A stretch of 64,000 bases of DNA, from positions 806,001 through 870,000 of the forward strand of contig NZ_CP194041.2 in assembly GCF_050870875.2 (NCBI RefSeq), in the 5' to 3' direction. Every line of letters starts with the position of its first letter. The stretch's first letter is position 1. The notes below the pieces were generated by a model, which searched no databases, was not told the origin of the DNA, and was given only the letters and a program-made list of their open reading frames with translations. Below are positions 53,699 through 63,408 of this stretch, piece after piece. This DNA comes from Agarivorans sp050870875 (GTDB lineage Bacteria > Pseudomonadota > Gammaproteobacteria > Enterobacterales > Celerinatantimonadaceae). Both the position numbers and the translations under genes were made by a program.

Positions 53699-54376
53699 TT
53701 AGCGATAGATCATCAGTTCTAAACGTGCGCCAACACGTTGTGCCTGATCGGCGAGTTCGCCAATGGCTTCAATGATGAAGTAGAGGAACATTGCGTCGAT
53801 GGGATCGAGTTTTTTCTCTAATTTTTGTAGTTTTCTACGGATTTTGCGCTGTTGTCCGTCGGTTTCGTCTTCGATGAGATCGAGTTTCTCAACCATGTCT
53901 TTCACGACATTGACTTCACGGCCTTTAAAACCGGTTTCGAGTAAGTCTTCTAATTCATTAATCACCGCTTTAGCCATCGCGGTGGCATCTAAACAGCGTT
54001 GCAGATACTCCATGAACATTTCCGCCAGCTTCGGTGGTAACTCCATTTTTCGCCCAAGCATACGGCCTGAAATATCTTTTGCTTTGTTGGCTATTCTGTC
54101 CTGATGAGTCAACAGTTCGAGAACGTCGGAACGTTCAATTGGCATGAAAAGTCCACCGGTAAGATTTAATCGAATATCTCGTTTCATTCGATCCGCTTCT
54201 TTCTCTAATTCAGAGATGATTACGCGACGCTTAGCGGCAGTTTTCCAATCTTTTTTTAGTACAGCGTCGAAAAAAGGTACTAAACCTTCACAACACTCAT
54301 GTACTACATTGATATGTTCTTGTAATGGTTTAATTGGCGATTTAGCAAACAAACCAAGAATTGTATTTCCAGACAT
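53699..54376 (-). CDS. DUF47/TIGR00153 phosphate-transport accessory protein
   Basis: 225 residues, all-helical, PhoU-like. NTILGLFAKSPIKPLQEH at the start and AIGELADQAQRVGARLELMIYR at the end are typical. Thought to regulate the PiT transporter encoded next to it. First gene of the two-gene operon. Confidence 0.93.
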   Translation of the reverse strand: MSGNTILGLFAKSPIKPLQEHINVVHECCEGLVPFFDAVLKKDWKTAAKRRVIISELEKEADRMKRDIRLNLTGGLFMPIERSDVLELLTHQDRIANKAKDISGRMLGRKMELPPKLAEMFMEYLQRCLDATAMAKAVINELEDLLETGFKGREVNVVKDMVEKLDLIEDETDGQQRKIRRKLQKLEKKLDPIDAMFLYFIIEAIGELADQAQRVGARLELMIYR

Positions 54377-54559
54377 AATCTCTGTTCCAATTAGCTATGC
54401 AAAGGATATATTTTTTGCGAGGCGCATGGTAACGTAGACTAGCTTAGTTGCAAGCTTTTATCTGCAATTTTAGTACGTTTTAATTGAGATAAATCAAAAA
54501 AATTTGTTCAAAATCCCAACAGGAGAGCCGGGCGCTGCGTCAGCAAGCATGGATAAACC

Positions 54560-56047
54560 ATGAACAATGAAATTGAAATCAAGCTGTTAGCGGCACCTCA
54601 TTGTGCCTCAGCGTTGTTCGAACGACTGTGTCATTATAGTGTGCTGCAAACGGAAATAAAGCCGCTAACCAGTATCTATTTTGATACTCCAGATCGCCAA
54701 CTAATGCGTTGGGGCATGGGGCTCCGAATTCGCAGCGGTGATGGTGCAGATGTGCAAACCTTAAAAACCGATGGGGTGGTGGTTGGCGGTTTACATCAAC
54801 GACCAGAGTATAATTCGCTGGTGCCGACTAAACAGCCGCAATTGGCGTTGTTTAATCAAATTGAATGGCCACAAGATGCAGATTTAGCACAAATCGAACA
54901 ACAATTAGTCCCCTTATTTAGTACCGTTTTTGACCGGCAAACGTGGTTACTCGACTTGGCCAACGATACCTTAGTTGAGGTGGCCTTTGATCAAGGTTGG
55001 TTAATTGCTAATACCGAACGGGAAGCGATTTGCGAAATTGAATTGGAATTAGTCAAAGGTGATGTGACTCAGTTATTTGAATTGGCTAGTGATATCGCCG
55101 AGATTGACGGTTTACGTTTAGCTAATATAAGCAAAGCGAAGCGTGGTTATCGGTTAGCCGCGGGTCATCGCGAAACGCTTAAACATTTACTTCCGGTTAA
55201 GTTGAGTGATGCCCCCCACGGTGCCGAGTGTTTGTCTCGTATTTTTTCTACGGCCTTAGGGCATTGGCAGTATCACGAACAGCTGTTTTTAGATAATCCC
55301 CAGCTTGAGGTCTTAGAACAGGTGTCGATGGGCGTCCAAATGTTGGTTCAGGCTTGTAAGATGTTTAGTGAGTTAGACTTGGTTGCTTGTCCTTGGTTGA
55401 GTGAGCTGCGTTGGTTACGCCAACAGTTTAGCTGGCTTAATCAGGCCCATAGTTTATCGAGACTGACCGCAGAACGCGGTGTTTTAATTAAAAAGCTGCC
55501 TCAGCAGCGCTCCCTGTTAAAGTCCTTACAACAGCAACAAAATGCCTTACCCCAAGTGGAACAAATCCACCAGTTAATGCACAGCCCGCGCTATTGTCGT
55601 TTGATGTTAAAAATCACTCGTTGGTTGTATTTGGCAGAATGGCAAAATAGCCCAACGGTGCAAGCCTTAGATATTCGCCAAGTCGCTCAACAATTGTTAG
55701 CGACCAGTTGGACTCATTTGCGCAACTCTGATCTCGCATTACCTGAAGTGGATGCCGATGTGTACATTAAGCAAGCCACCAAATTAAGACGGAATTTGCT
55801 GGTGGGGATCTGTGTTGGGGAATTATTTGATGAGAGCGCTCGACAAGAATTTCGATTGCCATGGATGGATATTTTGTCGGGGATTGAAGAGTTGAGTTTG
55901 TATAAACCCTTGCGGGCCCTGTTTGATGATTTGGAGCCGGAGTTACAGCAAACGATCGAAAAATGGGTCAGCCGAAAAGAACAATCGCTATTAGATGCTT
56001 TAACGTTCTCTCGCCAACAAGCCTTGCAACAAACGGTTTATTGGTAG
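54560..56047 (+). CDS. ygiF: YgiF-type inorganic triphosphatase (CYTH-CHAD)
   Basis: 495 residues. The N-terminal CYTH domain (about 1-200) starts MNNEIEIKLLA with the ExExK metal/phosphate motif; further Arg/Lys/Glu pairs are in GLRIRSG and AICEIELELVKG. The C-terminal half (about 220-490) is a CHAD domain with His-rich helices. Hydrolyses tripolyphosphate in E. coli YgiF. In E. coli ygiF also lies next to glnE and hldE, matching this window. Confidence 0.93.
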   Translation: MNNEIEIKLLAAPHCASALFERLCHYSVLQTEIKPLTSIYFDTPDRQLMRWGMGLRIRSGDGADVQTLKTDGVVVGGLHQRPEYNSLVPTKQPQLALFNQIEWPQDADLAQIEQQLVPLFSTVFDRQTWLLDLANDTLVEVAFDQGWLIANTEREAICEIELELVKGDVTQLFELASDIAEIDGLRLANISKAKRGYRLAAGHRETLKHLLPVKLSDAPHGAECLSRIFSTALGHWQYHEQLFLDNPQLEVLEQVSMGVQMLVQACKMFSELDLVACPWLSELRWLRQQFSWLNQAHSLSRLTAERGVLIKKLPQQRSLLKSLQQQQNALPQVEQIHQLMHSPRYCRLMLKITRWLYLAEWQNSPTVQALDIRQVAQQLLATSWTHLRNSDLALPEVDADVYIKQATKLRRNLLVGICVGELFDESARQEFRLPWMDILSGIEELSLYKPLRALFDDLEPELQQTIEKWVSRKEQSLLDALTFSRQQALQQTVYW

Positions 56048-56052
56048 TTTCT

Positions 56053-56832
56053 GTGAGTAGCTTTTTGTTTAGTAAGTTATTGATCAGTCTGTTTATACCT
56101 AGCACTTTGCTATGGCTATTATTGTTGTTGGCGGCGATCTGTTGGTTACTTGGCCGAGCTTACCTGGCAAAAAGTTTAGTTTTTATTTCCTTGTTGTTGG
56201 CGCTGGTTTTCAGTCTTGGTCCGTTGAGCGGTAAAATGCTACGGTTTTTTGAAACTCAATATCCGGCGATGCATGTATTACCCGCCGATACGGACCTGAT
56301 TGTGGTCTTGGGTTGTTTGCATTACGTGGATAAAACACAACCACTCTCTAGCCAAGTTTTACCCTGCGCTACGGTAAAGCTGGTGGAGGCTATTCGCTTA
56401 TGGAGACAGCATCCAGAGAGTCAAATATTGCTCTCGGGCGGGGATGTAGAAGCCAGTGGCGTGGAGCATGCCGATATGTTGGCCAAATTGGCGATATCCT
56501 TAGGTGTCCTGGACTCACATCTGTTACGTAGCTACCATAACTTAAATACGGCAGCAGAAGCGCAAACGGTGGCAGGTAGCTATCGTGGAAAAAACATCGT
56601 ACTGGTGACACAAGCTGCGCATATGCCAAGAGCGATGTGGTTATTTCAGCAGCAAGGGTTAAAAGTGACTGCCGCACCAAGTTATTATCAGGTGCGTAAT
56701 TGGCAAGCGCCACTCAGTTGGCGAGCCTTTATCCCGAAGTTCAGTAATATTGCCAAGGCGGATACTGCAATTTATGAAGCGTTGGCGAATCTATGGTTGC
56801 ATGCTCGGGTGAGTTTGAGTTCTTCCGAATAA
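56053..56832 (+). CDS. ElyC/SanA/YdcF-family (DUF218) membrane protein
   Basis: About 259 residues from the GTG at 56053; TTG at 56041 and an ATG at 55963 are also in frame, but the latter overlaps ygiF by 85 nt. Two N-terminal helices (about 8-50) are followed by a DUF218 domain: DLIVVLGCLHYVD, LWRQHPESQILLSGGD, NTAAEAQTVAG and QAAHMPRAMWLF. E. coli ElyC of the same shape affects cell-wall precursor supply. The family GGG after VVLG is replaced by CLH here. Confidence 0.8.
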   Translation: MSSFLFSKLLISLFIPSTLLWLLLLLAAICWLLGRAYLAKSLVFISLLLALVFSLGPLSGKMLRFFETQYPAMHVLPADTDLIVVLGCLHYVDKTQPLSSQVLPCATVKLVEAIRLWRQHPESQILLSGGDVEASGVEHADMLAKLAISLGVLDSHLLRSYHNLNTAAEAQTVAGSYRGKNIVLVTQAAHMPRAMWLFQQQGLKVTAAPSYYQVRNWQAPLSWRAFIPKFSNIAKADTAIYEALANLWLHARVSLSSSE

Positions 56833-56903
56833 ATTAAGCTTTGGAAAGGAGTTATTTGAACTCAGATCATCGCTGGCTGGTACCCTGTTATTGCTCACCA
56901 TCA

Positions 56904-57003
56904 TTGCTCGATTAGTCTTTGGGATGTTGCTTTTGCTGTAGCTGGTGTAACTGTTGCTCGATTAGTCTTTGGGATGTTGCTTTTGCTGTAGCTGGTGTAA
57001 CTG
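56904..57003. repeat. Perfect 50-bp tandem duplication across a gene's 3' end
   Basis: TTGCTCGATTAGTCTTTGGG and the next 30 nt occur at 56904-56953 and again at 56954-57003, followed by a 10-nt start of a third copy. The right-hand copy holds the stop of the minus-strand ion-channel gene; the left copy is outside it. Confidence 0.95.
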
Positions 57004-57717
57004 TTGCTCGATTTGTTGTAGTTGTTGCTGCATGGTTTTTTGATTGGCATGATGCTGTTGTATAAAACGCACGAGCTCAGTTTCTTTGGCGGTTTCATCA
57101 CGTAATAGCATGGCCGACATTAAACCGGAGATGGCACCAAAAAAACCGACGCCAGTTAAAATCATCACACTAGCGATGACTCGTCCGGCGTCAGTGACTG
57201 GCACAAAGTCACCATAACCGACCGTAGAAATGGTAACAATTGCCCACCAAAGAGCTTCTCCAGAGCTGTGAATTTGTCCGCCAGACTCACTCCCTTCGGC
57301 GATTAAGATGCCAATCGAACCAAGTAACACAATGATCAGGAGGACCAGTAATATGGCGGCTAAAGTTGCTTCAACTCTTCTATGTTTGAGTCTTTTAAAC
57401 AAGTGTTGCTGTACCGAGATGGCTTTAATTAGCTTCACCGCATGAATAAACCGCAGGAAACGCAGCGGTTCAATCAATGGAATACTGGCAAATAAGTCGA
57501 TCCAATGGTGGCTTAGGTAGTGCATTGGTGTATGGCTACGTAACATGCGACTAAAAAAGTGGGTGATGAAAACACAGCAGATTAAGGTATCCAAAGTGAC
57601 TAACAACGCGTGTAGTTGTGAATCACTAGGATAAAAATACAAACTACTGACAATGCCAATGGCGATAATGGACAGTAACATCATGACCAAGTCGAAGGCG
57701 TTTATATTGGTTTTCAT
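56962..57717 (-). CDS. Voltage-gated-like K+ channel family protein
   Basis: 251 residues. S1-S4-like helices (about 8-100, with Arg-rich FLRFIHAVKLIKA) and a pore region with selectivity filter TVGYGD (about 167-172), then S6 (VIASVMILTGVGFFGAISGL) and a Gln-rich coiled-coil tail (QQLQQIEQQLHQLQQKQ). Six-helix potassium channel in the inner membrane. The tail end lies in the duplicated segment, but the stop is reached in the first copy read. Confidence 0.9.
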   Translation of the reverse strand: MKTNINAFDLVMMLLSIIAIGIVSSLYFYPSDSQLHALLVTLDTLICCVFITHFFSRMLRSHTPMHYLSHHWIDLFASIPLIEPLRFLRFIHAVKLIKAISVQQHLFKRLKHRRVEATLAAILLVLLIIVLLGSIGILIAEGSESGGQIHSSGEALWWAIVTISTVGYGDFVPVTDAGRVIASVMILTGVGFFGAISGLMSAMLLRDETAKETELVRFIQQHHANQKTMQQQLQQIEQQLHQLQQKQHPKD

Positions 57718-57941
57718 CAGCGCATCCTGCAGCGAGTACTGAGCGATATATAAGCACTATACCTGAGTTTTAAAGATTTTCAGTATTGCGGGGTAAATAC
57801 TGATATATCAAACAGTTTTGTGATAAATAAGGCATATTTGGAGTGTAGTGGTGGCGCCTGAATATCGGCTAGTGGATGCTTGAACTTCAATAGTTTTCAT
57901 GTTCAGATTCATTTAATTTCTCAGCTGTGGTGCTGCTAACT

Positions 57942-60824
57942 ATGTCAAATGCTCTCCCTCTGCAACAACAACTTTTATCTTTCGCTGCCCAGTCATGGGA
58001 GCGAGTGGTCGCCTTGGAACCCAGACTAAACACTGAACTCAGCGAGTACCAGCAGCAACAGTCGCAACAGGCCTTCGCGGTGAGTGACTTTATTGCCGAT
58101 AGTTGTATTGCTCAGCCTTCTTTGCTGCTCGATATTTGGCAACAGCAGCTGCTAAGCCAGGTGTTAACAGAGACGCAGCTACGTGAGCAACTGACTGCTC
58201 AATTAGCCGAACAACAAAATGATGATGCTGCCAAGAAAGTATTACGGCGGTTTCGTCGCCAGCAAATGGTGTTGATCGCCTGGCGAGATTTAACCCAAGG
58301 CCAAGCGGTTACCGACAGCTTTGCGCAAGTATCGGCGCTGGCCGACAGCTGTGTTGACTGTGCGAATCAATGGCTATATTCGCGTTGTTGTGCTGAATCA
58401 GGGACGCCGATGGATAGCGCTGGCAATGCTCAAGCCTTGGTGGTGATAGGCATGGGTAAGTTAGGGGGACGCGAGCTTAACTTCTCCTCTGATATCGATT
58501 TGATTTTTTGTTTTCCAGAAAATGGCGAAACTCAAGGTGGGCGGCGAAGCATTGCTAATCAGCAATTTTTTATTCGTATGGGCCAGCGTCTAATTCAACT
58601 AATCGATCAACCGACCGTTGATGGTTTTGTATTTCGCGTGGATATGCGGCTGCGTCCTTTTGGTGAGTCGGGCCCCTTGGCGGTAAGCTATGCCGCCTTT
58701 GAAGATTACTATCAGCATCATGGTCGTGATTGGGAACGCTATGCGATGGTGAAAGCGCGGGTGATTAACCAAGATTTGCGTTATGACCAAGCCATTCAAG
58801 CCATGCTAAAACCTTATGTGTATCGTCGTTATATAGATTTTAGTGCGATCCAAGCATTGCGCTCGATGAAGGCGATGATTAACTCGGAAATTCGACGTAA
58901 GGGCTTACGTGATAACATCAAACTAGGCTCAGGAGGGATCCGTGAGATTGAGTTTATTGCGCAAACTTTTCAATTGATCCGTGGCGGAAGAGAACCAGTC
59001 CTGCAAACGCGCTCATTGCTCAAGGCTTTGAGCTTACTCAGTGAGTACGGCGAGTTGAGTCTTGAGCAGACGCAATTGCTTACCAAGCATTATCTGTATC
59101 TGCGTCAGGTAGAAAATATCTTACAGCAAATTGATGATAAACAAACCCAAACTCTGCCGGATAGCGAGCTTGATCAACAGCGGATCGCATGGGTGATGGG
59201 GGAAGCATCCTGGGTTGATTTTTATCAGCAACTACAAGCTTTATTAGCCGAGGTGAATGGCTGTTTCCAAAGCGCCATTGGCGATGAACAATGTGATGAG
59301 CATCAAGCTAGCCAAGATTACGAAGATCTGTGGCATTGTGGTGCTGATCGCGAAGCGCTTGCCTCGCTCATGGCTAAACATGTTTGCGCTGAAGCGGAGC
59401 AGCAGCAACGCGTGGAAACTATGTATCACTTTATGCATGCAGTGGAGCATCGGCAAATTGGTCAACGGGGCCGACAAACTTTAGAGCGGATGATGCCGAG
59501 CTTGTTACAACAGTTGTTTGAGCATCCGAAAACCAACTTAGTATTACCCCGAGTCATGGTGTTGTTAGAGCGGATCTTGTCCCGTACTGCTTATCTAGAA
59601 TTATTAGCCGAAAATCCAGGCTCTTTGCATCAACTGTTGCGCTTGTGTGCTGGCAGCGCGATGTTGGCCGAGAAGTTGGCAAGCTTTCCGATCTTGCTGG
59701 ATGAATTGCTTGATCCCGCGTTGTTATATAATCCGGTCAGTGCCGATAGCTACGCCCAGCAGCTACGCGAGTTTATGTTGCGGATCCCAGCCGATGACAT
59801 GGAACAGCAAATGGAGGCCTTACGTCAGTTCAAGCAAATACAACAGTTGCGGATCACCGCCGCGGATATCGCCGGTGCGCTACCGTTGATGAAAGTAAGT
59901 GATCACTTAACAGCGGTTGCAGAAGTAATTGTAAATGCGGTGGTTGAACATGCTTGGGCGCAAATTGTGGAGCGCCATGGCTACCCGGAACACCTTGAGC
60001 AACAGCAACGCGGTTTTGCGGTTGTGGGCTACGGCAAGATCGGTGGCATCGAAACTGGCTATAGCTCCGATCTAGATTTGGTTTTTTTACATAACAGTGA
60101 CAGCTCTACCTACACCACTGGTCCGAAGCAAATCGATAGTAAGCAGTTTTATCTCAAATTAGCGCAACGCATTATGCACTTGTTTAATACCCGCACCGCC
60201 TCTGGCGTATTGTATGAGCTCGATATGCGTCTGCGTCCATCGGGGGCTTCGGGTTTGTTGGTATCGGCGATCGATGCGTTTGAGCAGTATCAACTGAAAG
60301 AAGCCTGGACTTGGGAGCACCAAGCCTTAGTGCGAGCCCGAGTGGTTTATGGTGATCGTGACTTAGGGCAACGTTTTGAACAGGTTCGCCATCAAATTTT
60401 GTCGATCAAACGTGAACCTACAGAACTCATCAACCAAGTGGTGGAGATGCGGCATAAAATGCGCCAGCATTTGAGTAGAGAAACTAGTGATTTATTCGAT
60501 TTGAAGCAGTCGGCTGGGGGGATGGTTGATATTGAGTTTATTGCGCAGTATTTGGTATTACAGTATACCGATCGCTGTCCTGAGCTGAGTCGATGGAGTG
60601 ATAATGTCCGGATTTTTGAAAGCTGCGCGCAGCTGGGGATCTTAGACAAACAGCAGGCACAGGGCTTGACTCGTTGTTATTTAGAGATCCGTGACGAGGG
60701 GCATCGTCAATCCTTACAAGAATTACCGCGGCTGGTCGAAAAGGCTCAGTTCACCCTCGATCTGAGCGTTGTTTGTGATACCTGGCGACAATTATTTGCC
60801 GCTCAAGCACCAAAGGTAGATTAG
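57942..60824 (+). CDS. glnE: Bifunctional glutamine synthetase adenylyltransferase/removase
   Basis: 960 residues from the ATG at 57942 (a GTG five codons earlier is open). Two nucleotidyltransferase halves: the N-terminal removase with GGRELNFSSDIDLIF (about 178) and the C-terminal transferase with GGIETGYSSDLDLVFL (about 703), each with its two catalytic Asp. Switches GlnA activity by AMP addition and removal in response to PII. E. coli has 946 residues. Confidence 0.97.
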   Translation: MSNALPLQQQLLSFAAQSWERVVALEPRLNTELSEYQQQQSQQAFAVSDFIADSCIAQPSLLLDIWQQQLLSQVLTETQLREQLTAQLAEQQNDDAAKKVLRRFRRQQMVLIAWRDLTQGQAVTDSFAQVSALADSCVDCANQWLYSRCCAESGTPMDSAGNAQALVVIGMGKLGGRELNFSSDIDLIFCFPENGETQGGRRSIANQQFFIRMGQRLIQLIDQPTVDGFVFRVDMRLRPFGESGPLAVSYAAFEDYYQHHGRDWERYAMVKARVINQDLRYDQAIQAMLKPYVYRRYIDFSAIQALRSMKAMINSEIRRKGLRDNIKLGSGGIREIEFIAQTFQLIRGGREPVLQTRSLLKALSLLSEYGELSLEQTQLLTKHYLYLRQVENILQQIDDKQTQTLPDSELDQQRIAWVMGEASWVDFYQQLQALLAEVNGCFQSAIGDEQCDEHQASQDYEDLWHCGADREALASLMAKHVCAEAEQQQRVETMYHFMHAVEHRQIGQRGRQTLERMMPSLLQQLFEHPKTNLVLPRVMVLLERILSRTAYLELLAENPGSLHQLLRLCAGSAMLAEKLASFPILLDELLDPALLYNPVSADSYAQQLREFMLRIPADDMEQQMEALRQFKQIQQLRITAADIAGALPLMKVSDHLTAVAEVIVNAVVEHAWAQIVERHGYPEHLEQQQRGFAVVGYGKIGGIETGYSSDLDLVFLHNSDSSTYTTGPKQIDSKQFYLKLAQRIMHLFNTRTASGVLYELDMRLRPSGASGLLVSAIDAFEQYQLKEAWTWEHQALVRARVVYGDRDLGQRFEQVRHQILSIKREPTELINQVVEMRHKMRQHLSRETSDLFDLKQSAGGMVDIEFIAQYLVLQYTDRCPELSRWSDNVRIFESCAQLGILDKQQAQGLTRCYLEIRDEGHRQSLQELPRLVEKAQFTLDLSVVCDTWRQLFAAQAPKVD

Positions 60825-61744
60825 TAGACGCTGGGTTCGCCCTCTGGGCGCGATTTAAAGCGACGATGGATCCACATGTACTGCTCGGGAGCGCGTAAAA
60901 TGGCTTTTTCTATGGCCTGATTAATCGTGCGCGCATCGGCTTTAGTGTCACCAGCGGGATAATTTTCGATAGCGGGTTCTATCACCAAGGTGATCGAACC
61001 ATCTGTGTTTCGAAGTGCGTAACTCATCAGTACCTGTACGTTTTTGACTCGAGCGAGGGTGGCTGTTCCGGTAATGGTAGCAGCGTTTGGCTGAGCAAAA
61101 AAAGGCACAAATACAGCCGCGTGGGTTCCGTAATCATGGTCGGGGGCGTACCAAACCGCATTCCCATTTTTTAAAGCTTTTATCATGCCTCGCACATCGG
61201 TTCGGTCGACCAGGTACTTATTGGCTCTGGTTCGTCCATGGTATTGGAAATACTCATAGACTTGGTTTTTATTCGGACGATAGATACCAACGCCAGGATC
61301 AATGACTCCAAAGGCTCTGGCATGGCTTTCTAGAGTCCAGAAGTGAGCACTTAACAGCAGAATTCCGCCTGGTTTTTGTCTCACCTGCTCTAAATGTTCC
61401 AAACCTTCAAAATGAAGATGCTTGGCAAAGCGCCATTTTGGCCAAAACCAAGCATTCGCGGTATCGACTACCGAGTGTCCGAGATGTATGAAGCATTGTT
61501 CAAGCAATTGCTCACGCTGCACCGCAGATTTTTCTGGGAAACAAATGTGCAAGTTTCGACGTGCGATATGCACTCGTGATTTGAGTAGTCTTTTTCCTAG
61601 GCGGCCAATCGCCAAGCCTAAGTAATGTTGCAGGCGATGGGGCAGCAGGCTAATACCAAGCATGAAACTAATTAACAACCAAGCCCCCCAATTTCGGGGG
61701 TGGAAGGAGCCAGCGTTGAGTGTGGGGGGAGATATTTCAGCCAT
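60821..61744 (-). CDS. LpxL/LpxM-type Kdo2-lipid A late acyltransferase
   Basis: 307 residues. One N-terminal helix (about 17-34), then the catalytic HX4(D/E) motif in LLSAHFWTLESHA (His about residue 137) and the family segment GIYRPNKNQVYEYFQ; MWIHRRFKSRPEG near the end. Adds a secondary acyl chain to lipid A at the inner membrane. I cannot tell lauroyl from myristoyl specificity. Overlaps the glnE 3' end by 4 nt, convergently. Confidence 0.9.
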   Translation of the reverse strand: MAEISPPTLNAGSFHPRNWGAWLLISFMLGISLLPHRLQHYLGLAIGRLGKRLLKSRVHIARRNLHICFPEKSAVQREQLLEQCFIHLGHSVVDTANAWFWPKWRFAKHLHFEGLEHLEQVRQKPGGILLLSAHFWTLESHARAFGVIDPGVGIYRPNKNQVYEYFQYHGRTRANKYLVDRTDVRGMIKALKNGNAVWYAPDHDYGTHAAVFVPFFAQPNAATITGTATLARVKNVQVLMSYALRNTDGSITLVIEPAIENYPAGDTKADARTINQAIEKAILRAPEQYMWIHRRFKSRPEGEPSVY

Positions 61745-61862
61745 GTTTTTCTTTTTGCTTCAGTTGGTGAGTCAAGTTTACCCGAATTCTGGTAATTATG
61801 CCGCAGACCAGATTTTTAACTATGATAAACTGTTCGCAATTTATTTTCGATGAGAGTGAGTA

Positions 61863-63296
61863 ATGCGAATAACCCTCCCTGAGTTTTCTCAAGCTAAGGT
61901 GCTAGTTGTTGGTGACGTGATGTTAGACCGATATTGGCAAGGACCTACTGGACGAATATCTCCAGAGGCACCAGTTCCAGTGGTGAAAGTTGAGCAAATT
62001 GAAGAGCGCCCTGGTGGTGCAGCGAATGTCGCCTTAAACGCGGTCGCTTTGGGTGCCAGTTCAACTTTACTCGGCATGAGTGGTGACGATGAGGCATGCC
62101 ATGCCTTAGAAAATCAGCTAGCCGCAGTGGGAGTGAGTTGTCAGTTCAGTAAATTTGCTGATTATCCCACGATTACTAAATTGCGGGTATTAAGCCGTCA
62201 TCAGCAGTTGATCCGTCTGGATTTTGAAGAGAGCTTTCATAAGGTAGATAGTCAAGACTTGCGTGATCGTTTTACCCAACAGATCAACCAGCATCAAGTG
62301 GTGATATTATCCGATTACAATAAAGGTGCATTGAATCGGGTTGGTGATTTAATCGGCTTAGCGCGTGAAGCGAAGGTGCCGGTTTTAGTCGATCCTAAGG
62401 GCAGTGCCTTTGATAAATATCGCGGCGCAACGCTGCTTACGCCTAACTTCTCTGAATTTGAAACAGTGGTTGGTGCTTGTAAAGATGAGGTAGAGATCGT
62501 TCAAAAAGGTCTTCAATTAATTGATGAATTAGATTTGCAAGCCTTGCTGGTGACGCGCAGTGAGCACGGAATGACCCTGATTCGTAAGGGGCAAGATGCT
62601 TTGCATTTGGCCGCCTTAGCGCAAGAAGTCTATGATGTCACGGGTGCTGGTGATACGGTTATTTCTACTTTAGCCTGTGCCCTTGCAGCGGGTGCTAGCC
62701 TAGAAGATGCCTGCGCTTTAGCCAATGTGGCCGCTGGTATTGTGGTGGGTAAGTTAGGGACCTCGACGGTGTCGACCATTGAACTTGCCAACGCAGTATA
62801 TGGTCATCAGGAAACCGGTTTTGGGGTGTTGAATGAACAGCAGTTAAAACAAGCTTTAGACGCTGCCCATCGTCGTGGTGAAAAGGTTGTGATGACGAAT
62901 GGCTGCTTTGATATTTTACATGCTGGTCACGTATCTTATCTTAATCACGCTCGTACTTTAGGTGATCGCTTAATCGTTGCCGTTAATAGTGATCATTCAG
63001 TGAAGCGCTTAAAAGGTGAAGGACGCCCTGTGAACAGTGTTGATCGTCGGATGGCTGTATTGGCTGGTTTGGGGGCGGTGGATTGGGTGGTTGACTTTAC
63101 TGAAGATACCCCACAGCGGCTGATCGCTAGTTTGTTACCGGATTTGTTAGTCAAAGGCGGTGATTATAAACCAGAGGAAATCGCGGGTGGTGAAGAAGTG
63201 ATTGCCAATGGTGGCGAGGTAAAAGTGCTTAATTTTGAGGAGGGCTGCTCTACCTCAGAGATTATTCAATCGATCCGTCAGAATCAGATTGATTAG
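61863..63296 (+). CDS. hldE: Bifunctional heptose kinase/adenylyltransferase HldE
   Basis: 477 residues (E. coli 477). N-terminal ribokinase-like half: VLVVGDVMLDRYWQGPTGRIS, RPGGAANVALN and DVTGAGDTVISTLA (about 259-272). C-terminal cytidylyltransferase-like half: MTNGCFDILHAGHVSYL (about 344) with the HxGH motif. Performs two steps of ADP-heptose synthesis for the LPS core. Adjacent to glnE and a lipid A acyltransferase. Confidence 0.97.
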   Translation: MRITLPEFSQAKVLVVGDVMLDRYWQGPTGRISPEAPVPVVKVEQIEERPGGAANVALNAVALGASSTLLGMSGDDEACHALENQLAAVGVSCQFSKFADYPTITKLRVLSRHQQLIRLDFEESFHKVDSQDLRDRFTQQINQHQVVILSDYNKGALNRVGDLIGLAREAKVPVLVDPKGSAFDKYRGATLLTPNFSEFETVVGACKDEVEIVQKGLQLIDELDLQALLVTRSEHGMTLIRKGQDALHLAALAQEVYDVTGAGDTVISTLACALAAGASLEDACALANVAAGIVVGKLGTSTVSTIELANAVYGHQETGFGVLNEQQLKQALDAAHRRGEKVVMTNGCFDILHAGHVSYLNHARTLGDRLIVAVNSDHSVKRLKGEGRPVNSVDRRMAVLAGLGAVDWVVDFTEDTPQRLIASLLPDLLVKGGDYKPEEIAGGEEVIANGGEVKVLNFEEGCSTSEIIQSIRQNQID

Positions 63297-63311
63297 TATG
63301 CATCATCGTGT

Positions 63312-63338
63312 AAAAAAGGCGCCACTGGCGCCTTTTTT
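63312..63338. terminator. Terminator after hldE
   Basis: AAAAAAGGCGCC/GGCGCCTTTTTT with an ACT loop, then TATT. Perfect stem; the A-run on the other side means it could also stop transcripts from tolC. Confidence 0.93.
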
Positions 63339-63408
63339 ATTAACCAATAATTCTCCGTGGTCATGCATTCTCTCTGTTTTTAACATTGAATGCATGACAT
63401 TGGGGGAT

